This document shows positions 55,350 to 64,000 of a stretch of DNA of 64,000 bases, in pieces. Both the position numbers and the translations under genes were made by a program. Under the pieces are notes generated by a model. It did not search any database. It was given only the letters and a program-made list of their open reading frames with translations, and was not told the DNA's origin. The stretch lies in the NCBI GenBank assembly GCA_934047225.1, contig OW203993.1, positions 26,178,069 to 26,242,068 on the forward strand, read 5' to 3'. Position 1 is the stretch's first letter. Each line of letters starts with the position of its first letter. This stretch comes from Ypsolopha sequella. Its lineage: Eukaryota > Arthropoda > Insecta > Lepidoptera > Ypsolophidae.

Positions 55350-57227
55350 TTAACCCTTAAATTGGCAAAAGAAAAAAACATGTTTTTTTTTTTCGTTTCA
55401 AGTAATAATTTATGTTTAATAATGATTCTAAAAGACAAAAAAGAATAAATAAAAATATTTTTTTTTGTATTTTACGAGAAATTCGACGTACACTACCATG
55501 TACAGTGCCAAGAAAACGACAAGGTTGTAGACGCACGACATGTACACCGCAGTGTACATTGCCAAATTTGTATTAAAAGTCTTTTTGTTTTTAATCAACA
55601 TTTATTAACTTTTTTTACAATTATTTTTTGTGAAAGTTAAGAACAATTTCGTTTCTTTACCCCCACCACAAAACACAAGTTAAGTTTGCATTTTATACAG
55701 TATACAGTGGTTCTTCCATCCTTACAATATTTGCATCGTCCCATTTTTCCACGATCTGGATAGTGTCCAATATCATCGTACCTTACGCTGTCACTTGGCC
55801 GCGGTGCTGCAGGTTTTTGTATTTTTAATGAATCCTTCATGTCATTTTTCTCTATATTTACTTTTTTCCCGCATAAACGTAACCCTTCGTAAACTTCAAA
55901 ACGAAAATCTTTTAGCGTTTTCTTTTTCTTTTTGTCTTTTCTGTATAGCAACCAAGCATTGTTGATACACATATCCAATAATTGGGAGAAAATTGCCAGA
56001 TACCAGCGGCGGCTCTTAAATGGCGTTCTATAAAGTGATATTAACATATCACTTAAGTCGACACCACCCATATGTTTGTTATATTCTTTGACGACTTGGG
56101 GGCATTCCACATCAACCTTTGTTTTTTCTTCTTTACAATATCTTTGAATCTTCTCTATTGGGTGGGAATCCATATATGAACTACCACCTTGTTGTCATTC
56201 CATTTTACTACTGCAAGTTTGTTTTTATTGCACACTACCTGAGCACTACTTCCCCGCTTCTTTTTCTTCATCTGTTTGTCAGTTGGCATATGTTCCCCAC
56301 AACCTCGAAGACTGTTACTTCTGATAGTACCGAGACTAAATATGCCATATTCTTCTCTCAATACATGAACCAGTTCTGGAGACATGAAAAAATTATCGCA
56401 GTAGACTGTTGCTGGTTTTCTTTGAATTGTTTTGCACAAAGCAATGACAACCATCCCACCTAGACCGAGAGACAATTCATTATTGTTGAACTCTATGCCA
56501 CGAAAAGTATCATCTCCCCCATATAAGAGAAAGTCGTAAATGAACCCTGAGACACCAGCACGAACACAATTTTTGAAACCCCACTTTTTAGGCTTCTTTT
56601 CCATATATTGCTTTCTTTTACCTGCTTTGCGCCCTTTGTAGGGAATCATCATTTCGTCAATGCTATACCGCCCTTCTTCTTCAATCTTTAAAAAATTTGA
56701 CGTTATCTTCTCCATCACAGGACGAATTTTAAAATACCGGTCTGAGCTTTCTAAACTATTATCTTGAAAGTGCAAATTTCTTCGAATCATTTGGTAACTT
56801 TTTAAGGGCATAACGTCAGCAATAAGAGGATAGCGCGTAGTTTTTGCCCAATAATCTGTATAAGATGGCATTTTGACAATTCCCATCAAAATTTGATTAG
56901 CTAAAAATGACTTTAGCTCGTCTTCTGTGATTTGAATTGATCTCCCAAGCCTTTGGATGGAATACAGATTCGTGTGATACACAATATCTGTAATTATATC
57001 AGATGCCAAGAATAAGTAGAAGTAGTCTAAAACATTATTTATTTGTCTTTCGTGATCAATGTATAAAAATCTCTTTCAATACTTGCTCTGTGCCGAAATG
57101 AGGTTTTTGTCCAGTTATAGCTAAGAGAAAATTTAGTCTTCTTGTTTTTCTTTATAACTACAGTTGTCTGTGCTCTTTTGCGTTTATTTCTGGAAAGACG
57201 GTTATCTGTACTAATACAGGGTTAGTT

Positions 57228-57350
57228 GAGTGGCTCATTGACTGACGGTGATGGCAGTGATTGGTTGAGTGACTCATTGACTGACGGTGTTGGCAGTGAT
57301 TGGTTGAGTGACTCATTGACTGACGGTGTTGGTAGGGATTGGATTGAATT
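57228..57350 (-). repeat. 39-bp coding repeat (three copies)
   Basis: Encodes SLPTPSVNESLNQ-type 13-residue units in the N-terminal region of the piggyBac gene. Confidence 0.85.
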
Positions 57351-57959
57351 CAGAGTAGGTATGACTTCATAATTACTCACAGATGGAGATGGAATGACTT
57401 CTTGAATTATGGGTGTAAGTGGTACATTATCTTCATCATAACTATTGTCAATGTCAGAAAATATATTCAGTTTATCAAGTTCTGGATCCGGTGTAGGTGG
57501 TATAGAGTTAGAACTATTGTAAGATGGTGAAGGTGATGGTGTTGGTATGAAAACTGGATTTTCTTCATCGGAGGTAGAGCTGTCATCAGAAGATGCATTG
57601 TTAGCGGGAACCAATGCCAACATTTTTCGAGATAAGGTGAGTTTTAAGCTCTGCAGAAAAGAAAAACATGACTAGACTGGTTGATATGCAAGAGGCAAAA
57701 TAAGTGTGTCAGGAACGTAGCAGTTGGAAATCTATAAAATCAGCCTACCCCTCTGGAAGACAGGTGTGAGTATATCAGTATATGTATGTGTGTGTATGTA
57801 AGTTTACACATAGTACATGTTCTATTAATCCTTTTTTTAAATATCCTTAACGAATATCATCGAATCTTCGCTATAACAGTTTCTACTTTTAACGGAACCA
57901 CAAAAAGAAAAAAAAAAGCATAATTGTACACAGAAGTATACTGCAAAGAGCATGTTCTG

Positions 57960-58178
57960 AATAACGTACTTTATTTGAATAATTGGCAACGGTAATCTCC
58001 ATGTACATGCATTTAATAAAGTACTTTGTTGAATAATTGGCAACGGTAATCCCCATGTTCATACATTTAATAAAGTACTTTGTTGAATAATTGGCAACGG
58101 TAATCCCCATGTACATACATTTAATGACGTACTTTGTTGAATAATTGACAACGGTAATCCCCATGTACATGCATGTTT
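57960..58178. repeat. 54-bp satellite, four copies, in the piggyBac intron
   Basis: Units begin GTACTTTGTTGAATAATTGG at 57966, 58021, 58075 and 58129 and end ..CCATGTACATGCATTTAAT; 54-55 bp spacing, high identity. Confidence 0.88.
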
Positions 58179-58247
58179 GTACGAGTAAAGTAGTTGTAAG
58201 TAGCTGTTTTTATAACAAGTACTGCTTGATTTTAATAAAGCAATATA

Positions 58248-59268
58248 CAGGTGGAAAAAATGAAAGGGCCCTGGAGGGGAACTACCTTAAATCCTTTAGT
58301 TAGCTCATTTTACTGAAAGGAAACATTCCTTTATTTTTTAAAAGAAACAAAACTGCATTCAAAGATCTTCTAAAATTTGCTTGTCTCACCCGGGAACTGA
58401 ACCAACTAAAAATTTAAAAAATAAACCCTCGCTATTTTATTATACGAATCGGTAGGATTATTGTTTAGGATAAAATTTGTCTACTAAACTAATGTTGTAC
58501 GAGATACCCATGAAATTGAATATTTATTACAAGTTCTTTATTAACAAAACCTAGTACTGTTCACTTGTAAAGTAATAATTATACGCCATTATTACACAAT
58601 GACAGCACGGAATGAAAGCAAAACAAAACAAAATTTGAATTTCGAACGAATACTTTTATCGATTTTAAAAATGTTGAAAGTTATGGTTCGAACTTCAAAT
58701 TTGTTGCTCCGCGTTGCAAAAAAAATACGTTCCTTTTTTAAACTTTTCGTCAGTACGCCTAGTGCAAGAAGTAATTGTGCTCTGCATACATTTATTATTA
58801 CCATTTAACGATTTTCTTATTGAAGTATTCAACAAGGTACTTAAGATAAATAACATTAGCAAGCTTGTACTTCATACGATGTCTTTGGATGTAAGAGAGA
58901 TAAGAAAATTATAACGTGTCATTTACTTGTTACAAGTGAACAGTACTAGGTATTGTTAACAAAGAACTTGTAATAAATATTTAATTTCATGAGTATCTCG
59001 TACAACAGATGAGTGTAAGACCAAATGTTTATTAGACACATTTTATTCTGAGCAATAATCCTACCGATTCGTATGATAAAATAGCGAGGGTTTTTTTTTA
59101 AATTTTTAGTTGGTTCGATTCCCGGGTGAGACAAGCAAATTTCAGAATATCTTTGAATGCAGTTTTGTTTCTTTTAAAAAATAAAGGAATGTTTCCTTTC
59201 AGTAAAATGAGCTAACTAAAGGATTTAAGGTAGTTCCCCTCCAGGGCCCTTACATTTTTTCGACCCTG
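58248..59268. mobile_element. 1021-bp foldback element with ~325-bp inverted arms
   Basis: TA at 58246-58247 and 59269-59270. The ends CAGGTGGAAAAAATGAAAGG and (inverted right) CAGGGTCGAAAAAATGTAAG continue as complementary arms to about 58577 and from about 58936. Internal sequence has only short ORFs. TA flanks and CAGG start suggest a Tc1/mariner-type non-autonomous element. Confidence 0.88.
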
Positions 59269-59555
59269 TATATAAATTGACATACAAAATACAAAATACT
59301 CAATATCTTATGAAAATCTGCAAAAAAGAATTAAAAACTTACCCTAGGTAAGAGGCCTTGTTGCCGCTTCGATGCCATTTTGACTTTTGACACTTATAAT
59401 ACAGGGTTACCAGTAAAAACAATTTTTATACTATTGCCAGATAAAATTTAGCTTGAAATGTGAAAAGTACACAAAAAAATATATAAAAATATAAAACGCT
59501 GGGATTTTCAAAAATCTATGTCCATGGGCATGTACGGTGTCAATTTAAGGGTTAA

Positions 59556-60298
59556 TCGTAAATATATTGCTACATAAATTAAATAAACCTTTAATTTAGT
59601 TCATGTACATTTATTATTTTATTACATATATTTTCTTTATTAGATTAAATTTGACGTGTAAAAAGTGTATATATCTATACCTGCTTTGCAAAATAAACTA
59701 TTTGAATTTGAATTTGAACGGAACGGCAGCGGTCAAAATTTTTATTTTAAATATAAAATATTTTTGGGTTTGTTAACTAAAAAACGTGACACTGAGTACG
59801 TGGGAAGCACGATACTACCTTGTAATTAATAATTATCTTTCGGATGAAGCGTTCATAAAATTATCATCAGACTTCATTTAAGGTAAGTTCGTCTGATTTC
59901 TTAATATTATCTGATTCTTAATCTGTTGATATTCATAATCTGATTCTTAATTATTGGTATAAAAATCCTAGTGGATTCCAATGATGTTGCACAGTTAGCC
60001 GAATTATGGATTTGAATAAAAAAAATGTATTTTGAAACATGCCTCTTTTATTTTTTTGGAAAATCAAATTGTAATTATTATTAATAGGAACATAAAATTC
60101 TTCACTTCTATCATAGAAACATTCAATTTTAAACTTAAAAAATATGCAAATCATATGAATTTTTATGGAATTCGATTCATATCATATCACATCAATTTTA
60201 TATTTGAAAAAGGATTTGTCTAAATAACAACTTGTATGAATCAAGCTCCATTTAAAATACATATTATATAAGATGTTGATTTTAACAACTCATGTCGT
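59556..60298. other. AT-rich, no gene; LINE-type (GAATTT)n tail
   Basis: AATAAACTATTTGAATTTGA at 59692-59720 resembles the 3' tail of a LINE; the rest is unassigned. Confidence 0.4.
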
Positions 60299-60879
60299 TT
60301 AAGGTATCCTGTGGTTTATTGGACGATGCCAGAATACCGCCATTAATTGTCTCAAGTGCTCTTTCAAGTTACTTTTCATTATCATTTTTGTTTTTTTGGC
60401 AGCTATATGCTTAGTCGCTGATGTTCTCAGCTGCATCGATTTATTACGCTTTTTGGCATTTCGTAATATATTTTTGAAAAATAATTCGCAGTCTTGTAAA
60501 GTGAACTGATCATCAGAGTCATGTATTAGGTCCAAAAAGAAATTTATTACATTTTGGTGCTTTTTGAAGCCCATTTTAATATTTTCTCCTTTAGAATCTT
60601 CAGTTGACTTCGATATTTCATTTTGAAGACTCTTTTCAAATACTTCAGTGAAATAATCAAAACGTACATGCAGTCCTGCTATATCTTTTTTAATTTTTTC
60701 TTGATTATTTAATATAGTCATTTGTTTATCAATGAGGTTATTCATGACGTTTATGAGACAGTTTCAATTTTCATTGTTGTCATTAGGCTGTTGTATTTGT
60801 GGTTCATCGTTTGTAACAAAAAAAAAGAATTCATTAGAATCTGCTGCATTTATCATCGCAATATTGTCTGCTGTATGTA
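60299..60879 (-). pseudogene. Unrecognised last exon, coiled-coil-like, one stop
   Basis: Opens after a TTTGTTACAG acceptor (60880) with VHTADNIAMINAADSNEF, has one TGA near 60770, then is open for 148 codons from Met at 60745 (KQMTILNNQEKIKKDIAGL, HQNVINFFLDLIHDSDD, then a basic end). Length, charge pattern and acceptor suggest a real exon of a transposon accessory or host gene. I do not recognise the family. Confidence 0.4.
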
Positions 60880-61334
60880 CCTGTAACAAAGAACGGAAAA
60901 AATAACGGAGTAGTTCGCGAGTTGAATGCGCTATTAGATATTTATATAAAGTAATAGGTATTTAATTAAATAAAGTCTCGATAATATAAAGCATGAAGTC
61001 CCTAAATAAATATGCTTTTAAATAAACATATATATGTCCTTTAAAAAGACTACTTAAAATAGATATTTGCTCACCAAATGTTGTTTTATTAAAATAGTAA
61101 ACCAAAAACTATAGTTCTAATCAGCATGAGTTTTTTTTTATAACACAATATAAAAACGAAAGTGAATATAGTTGTCGCGCCTTGCTGTAGTATGATCGTA
61201 ACGCCTTGAGTTCTACTACAGAATGAACACGGGCAACAAAGTATAAATATAATAAGATAGAAAGGATGAGTCGACCGTGCGTGACTAAATGTATATTTCG
61301 TTATTGTACATAGCATGGGTCTGTACGACATGTA
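60880..61334. other. Intron-like or intergenic AT-rich sequence
   Basis: Nothing supportable; the minus ORF 61089-61331 is low-complexity hydrophobic and not called. Confidence 0.4.
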
Positions 61335-61665
61335 CCCTAACGGTTGACTATTGCTCCGGTTTGTAGGCTGGCTAGTGGACTGTCATAAACCTACACTGTG
61401 CAGGGGTTTTCTGAGGGTCTCAGCATCGCGATACCTCCCCCTATCGTGCACAGCAGCTGGGCTATCATCTCACTACGGCTGCCCGTCCCATCCCGGACGT
61501 GGAGGGGTTTCCCCCCCAAGAGGACCTCCACCTTCCCCATAGTCCCGCCACGGTTGCTCCATCATCTTAGTCGACCGTTGGCGCGCTCAGTTCGTGTCGC
61601 GCTCCTGGGTGAGCATCCCGACAAGCCTAGAGGGTCTACGCTCACGGGTTAACCACTAGTTGTCA
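61335..61665. repeat. GC-rich block, probable repeat fragment
   Basis: Sharp composition change from AT-rich surroundings (GGGGTTTTCTGAGGGTCTCA .. CCATCCCGGACGTGGAGGGG .. GTGAGCATCCCGACAAGCC). Open short frames on the plus strand have no domain. It could be an LTR or SINE piece. Confidence 0.4.
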
Positions 61666-61717
61666 TCTGAATGCTCTACCGCCAAATACCTGACGTATGC
61701 GATACGTCGTTTCGTGA

Positions 61718-62240
61718 TTATATGAGAGACTCATATATTATATGTTTCTCTAGGGTTCGTTTTAGACAGTGCTTCACCAATGCAACCAGACGTTCGTCAA
61801 ATCCTCCGTGCCACGGGGACAACTGTGGAATAAATTTCCATTGAATTTCCTTTTCGATACAGTATGGCTTTGTCATTACTTCGGAGCAGCTTGAAATAGG
61901 TAGCATTATCCGAGTATATACGTTGTGGTACTCCTTCGGTTGCTGTAAATCTCCGAAGCGCTAGGAGGGATTCTTCAGCCGTCAAATCCTTGACTATTTC
62001 CAAGTGGATAGCTCGAACTGTTAGGCATGTGAACAAAGCTACCCACCTCTTCTCTCTTCCAGTAGCTGAAGCCACTTACAGAGGGCCAAAATAATCAAGA
62101 CCGCTGAAGGCAAATGGATGGCTGTAATTTACTCTCTCTCGCGGCAGGGCTGGTGTGGGTGGTAGCTTATAAGGGCCACCTCCATGTTTCACACATTGAG
62201 GGCATCTTCTGAGTACCTTTTGCACCTGGGCCTTTCCTTG
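61718..62240 (-). pseudogene. BEL/Pao integrase fragment
   Basis: Reads GREKRWVALFTCLTVRAIHL, SLLALRRFTATEGVPQRIYS then SDNATYFK (second catalytic Asp). Upstream traces to 62240 include CPQCVKHGGGPYKLPPTPAL and PFAFSGLDYFGPL (first Asp). Truncated before the final Glu. Confidence 0.85.
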
Positions 62241-62242
62241 TG

Positions 62243-62655
62243 TTATCCAGTATATAGCTTATCTGGGGTTGGTTCTCGCTCCAAATCTTTAACCCAAAGG
62301 AATCTTGTCACATCACGATCCTCACTCTGAAGTCCAACTTGCAGGAAGGCCTTCTCTACATCTGCTGTCAGGCCTATTTTCTTCGTACAGAACTTGAGTA
62401 GCAATGCTGTCAGGTCTTCCAGCATGGATGGTCCACTGTAAAGACATTCATTGAGACACTTCTGTCCTTTTGTCTTGGCCGACGCATCATAGACAAAAGT
62501 CTACCTCTTTTTCCCTTCTGTTTCACTATATGATGAGGGAGATAGTGAATCAGATTATTGGACTGGTTAGAATTCTCATCGACAACTTCTATGATTCCCA
62601 GCTCTAACTGTTCCTTCAGGATGCTGACATATTCATCACGCGACTCCTTGTCCAT
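62243..62655 (-). pseudogene. BEL/Pao reverse transcriptase fragment
   Basis: Two overlapping frames: 62410-62655 (EYVSILKEQLELGIIEVVDE, HYLPHHIVKQKGKRGR) and 62243-62425 (LTADVEKAFLQVGLQSEDRD, TRFLWVKD). The ADVEKAF motif holds the first RT Asp; the YxDD box is lost. Confidence 0.85.
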
Positions 62656-62964
62656 TCTTCTTATCAGACTCTTCAGTCGCCCAAGAGCAAGCCCAAAGTT
62701 AGACGAAATATCAGGTGCGAACTGAATTCAGGGCCATTTAACTTCGTATCGTCCATCCTGACACTGTACTGTCTCGTTGAAGTGACGTACTGCTTCTTCT
62801 TGCCATGTAGCTTTGGGTGAATCAGTAATGCCAATACATTCCAGTGACCATAGAAACTTCACGTCAATGCTTCTTAACGGTAGGTCCGGTTCCGTGAAGT
62901 ATGGACAGCTTGGTATATGGCATTGACATTAAGTCGTAACTGACAGAATATTAGGCGTCTCGTT
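62656..62964 (-). pseudogene. Protease-RT linker traces of the BEL/Pao element
   Basis: No single frame stays open, but the position between protease and RT and Pao-like composition suggest decayed pol linker. Confidence 0.4.
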
Positions 62965-64000
62965 CTATACAATATTGCCAGACAACACCCAGCCAAAGTC
63001 TGTGTCAATCAAGTATAAGTTTGTGTCAATCTGAACTTTGTCATCTCTTATAAAGGAGCAGTAGAAATCATTTCCCACAAGTAGGTCAATACCGTCCCCA
63101 GTCGTGTTATCATCAGCAAATATGTCCACGTTGTCAACCTTCAGGTTTGCCACTGACACCCTGTCTGTTATGTGAGGTACAATGTTAACTTGCATTTTCC
63201 TGACGATACCACGCTTGGTTTCCAACCTGATTTCTGTGGAAGGACTTGACGTTTCAGTAGGACTGGAAGCTCCGAATGTGTAGATTAGCAGGAGATCTTC
63301 TTTTGAAGTTGACAGGCCCAGTTTATTAGCTGCTCTTGATGAAATATAACTTCGTTGGCTGCCGCTGTCGAAAAGAAGTCTGCCGAATAGGCTCCTGTTA
63401 CTTTCGGGGTTTATCATTTTTGCCACGGCGGTCTGTAAAAAGGTATGACCATGAGAAATCTTACATACAGTTTCAATGGCACTTTCGTTGACTAAAGAAA
63501 GCTCACCCTTATCAATATTTGGACACAAACGTTTCAAATGATCCCCTTTGCACTGGTAACAGGTCACCTGCTTCTTACAGTCGCTTTTCCTGTGATTTTG
63601 GTTCAGGCACCGGAGACTCCGACCAGAAAGCTTCTCCTTCCTTGCTTCCACTGTCCCAACTGTCCTACATTCAGCACTTGAATGGTTTAGCCGTTTACAG
63701 AAGATGCAACTGCGTCAAGGCTTCTTAGTTGGTGGTGTCTTAGTGTAGGTATCACCCTTCCTCTTCCGGTTTACTCGCTGTCTCTTCGGTTCCACTCTAA
63801 CCTGCAGAGCCTCAGTCGTACCTCCAGAAGAACACGGTATGGGTGTTGACACTTCCACCGTAGATGGAGCTGAAGTTGATTTCTCCATGGCTGTGATGAT
63901 GCTATGCAGGTTCTTCCTAATAGCCACCATTGAATTTCCGCTGTCCCTCAAGTGATGTTCGTGGACTACCTTTTCAGGAAACTTGCTGAGTATGATCGCT
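62965..64000 (-). pseudogene. BEL/Pao gag C-terminus and protease
   Basis: Frame 62965-63651 (228 aa): knuckle CYQCKGDHLKRLC preceded by a degraded one (CLNQNHRKSDC), then the DUF1758-type protease with LLFDSGSQRSYIS and LVGNDFYCSF, ending VLSGNIV. Frame 63715-63951 is the preceding basic gag segment (RVEPKRQRVNRKRKG). A frame break lies between them; the gag N-terminus is outside the window. Confidence 0.85.

Larger units (their letters stand above)
55637..59378 (-). pseudogene. piggyBac transposase, two-exon start, several breaks
   Basis: Exon 1 is 59343-59378 (12 codons, MASKRQQGLLPR, then donor GTAAGT). Exon 2 begins at 57650 after TTTTCTGCAG, in phase 0 (SLKLTLSRKM..). The N-terminal region is acidic and Ser/Pro-rich with three 13-residue repeats and stops at 57222. 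The catalytic region 56155-57009 shows FLANQILMGIVKMPSYTDYW, GRYSIDEMMIPYKGRK and ATVYCDNFFMSPEL. A frame change near 56165-56175 leads to 55637-56173 with VDLSDMLISLYRTPFKSRRW and a C-terminal Cys-rich finger (CKYCKDGRTTVYCIKCKLNLC). Asp residues typical of the family (SIDEMM, YCDNFF, GGVDLSDM) are present. Confidence 0.9.
55354..59551 (-). mobile_element. piggyBac element with both ends, non-functional gene
   Basis: TTAA at 55350-55353 and 59552-55 flank inverted ends CCCTTAAATTGGCA and (right, inverted) CCCTTAAATTGACA. Length 4198 bp including a 1021-bp foldback in its first intron. Subterminal copies of a TGTAC(A/G)G(T)G motif occur at both ends. It carries a piggyBac transposase gene with several frame breaks. 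Confidence 0.92.
61718..64000 (-). mobile_element. BEL/Pao retrotransposon, decayed, runs off the window
   Basis: Minus strand, from the window end leftwards: gag C-terminus with zinc knuckles, aspartic protease, RT N-terminal part, then integrase. The domains and their wording are characteristic of Pao-like elements of insects. RT C-terminus and RNase H are missing, and frames change several times. No LTR seen. Confidence 0.85.

Noticed and set aside
57960..58178. CRISPR-like array
   Set aside because: The whole 54-bp unit is repeated without unique spacers, in a eukaryotic intron; ordinary satellite.

Overview
This is a nuclear window from an arthropod, most likely a moth or butterfly. The inference rests on AT-rich DNA, short GTAAGT/AG introns, interspersed motifs I associate with Lepidoptera (a GGGTTCCGTA-headed repeat, an ACCGACTTC..AGGAGG repeat) and insect-type transposon families. 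I found no convincing single-copy host gene, tRNA, rRNA or CRISPR array. Nearly everything recognisable is a transposable element, often nested, and most coding regions lie on the minus strand.

Layout. (1) 464-17977 is a nest. A defective errantivirus-like LTR provirus (361/374-bp LTRs, CGTG target duplication, tRNA-Lys-type primer site) is split in pol at a TTAA by a DNA element at 4539-15398 that encodes a Mutator-like transposase fused to a YqaJ-type nuclease. That element is split 1 bp from its right end by a young LTR retrotransposon at 9881-15393 (238-bp LTRs with one mismatch, GACC duplication). (2) 18.2-20.8 kb: broken mariner-like transposase and a 310-bp tandem duplication. (3) 21.5-24.0 kb: Merlin-like DDE exon, BESS-like fragment, and the 5' end of an mdg1/412-like LTR element. 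(4) 24.0-32.1 kb: a decayed gypsy-type element whose integrase is split by a full-length R1-like LINE at 24183-29767 (11-bp duplication). (5) 32.1-37.1 kb: Transib (RAG1-related) transposase remnants split by a 5'-truncated LINE and other repeats. (6) 38982-40831: an apparently intact Tc1/mariner-group transposon with a DD82E catalytic spacing (Sailor type). (7) 41.4-43.8 kb: hAT remnant split by a LINE. (8) 44.9-46.7 kb: P-element/THAP9-like pseudogene. (9) 48.5-52.1 kb: a multi-exon gene of a DDE-like arthropod transposase family, tentatively Sola-like, with a 48-bp coding minisatellite. (10) 55354-59551: a piggyBac element with both termini, a recoverable two-exon 5' gene structure and a 1-kb foldback in its intron. 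(11) 61.7 kb to the end: a decayed BEL/Pao retrotransposon that runs off the window.

How the parts relate: these are layers of parasites that can be relatively dated by nesting. The most unusual thing I see is a small predicted membrane protein (N-terminal MGK..SKEEV.IAQN, glycine 2 exposed for possible myristoylation, one transmembrane helix, basic tail). It occurs in two otherwise different LTR elements, downstream of pol in one and upstream of gag in the other, and both copies follow nearly the same nucleotides including a splice-acceptor-like ATTCAG. No virus- or transposon-encoded protein was repaired in this annotation; breaks are described only.
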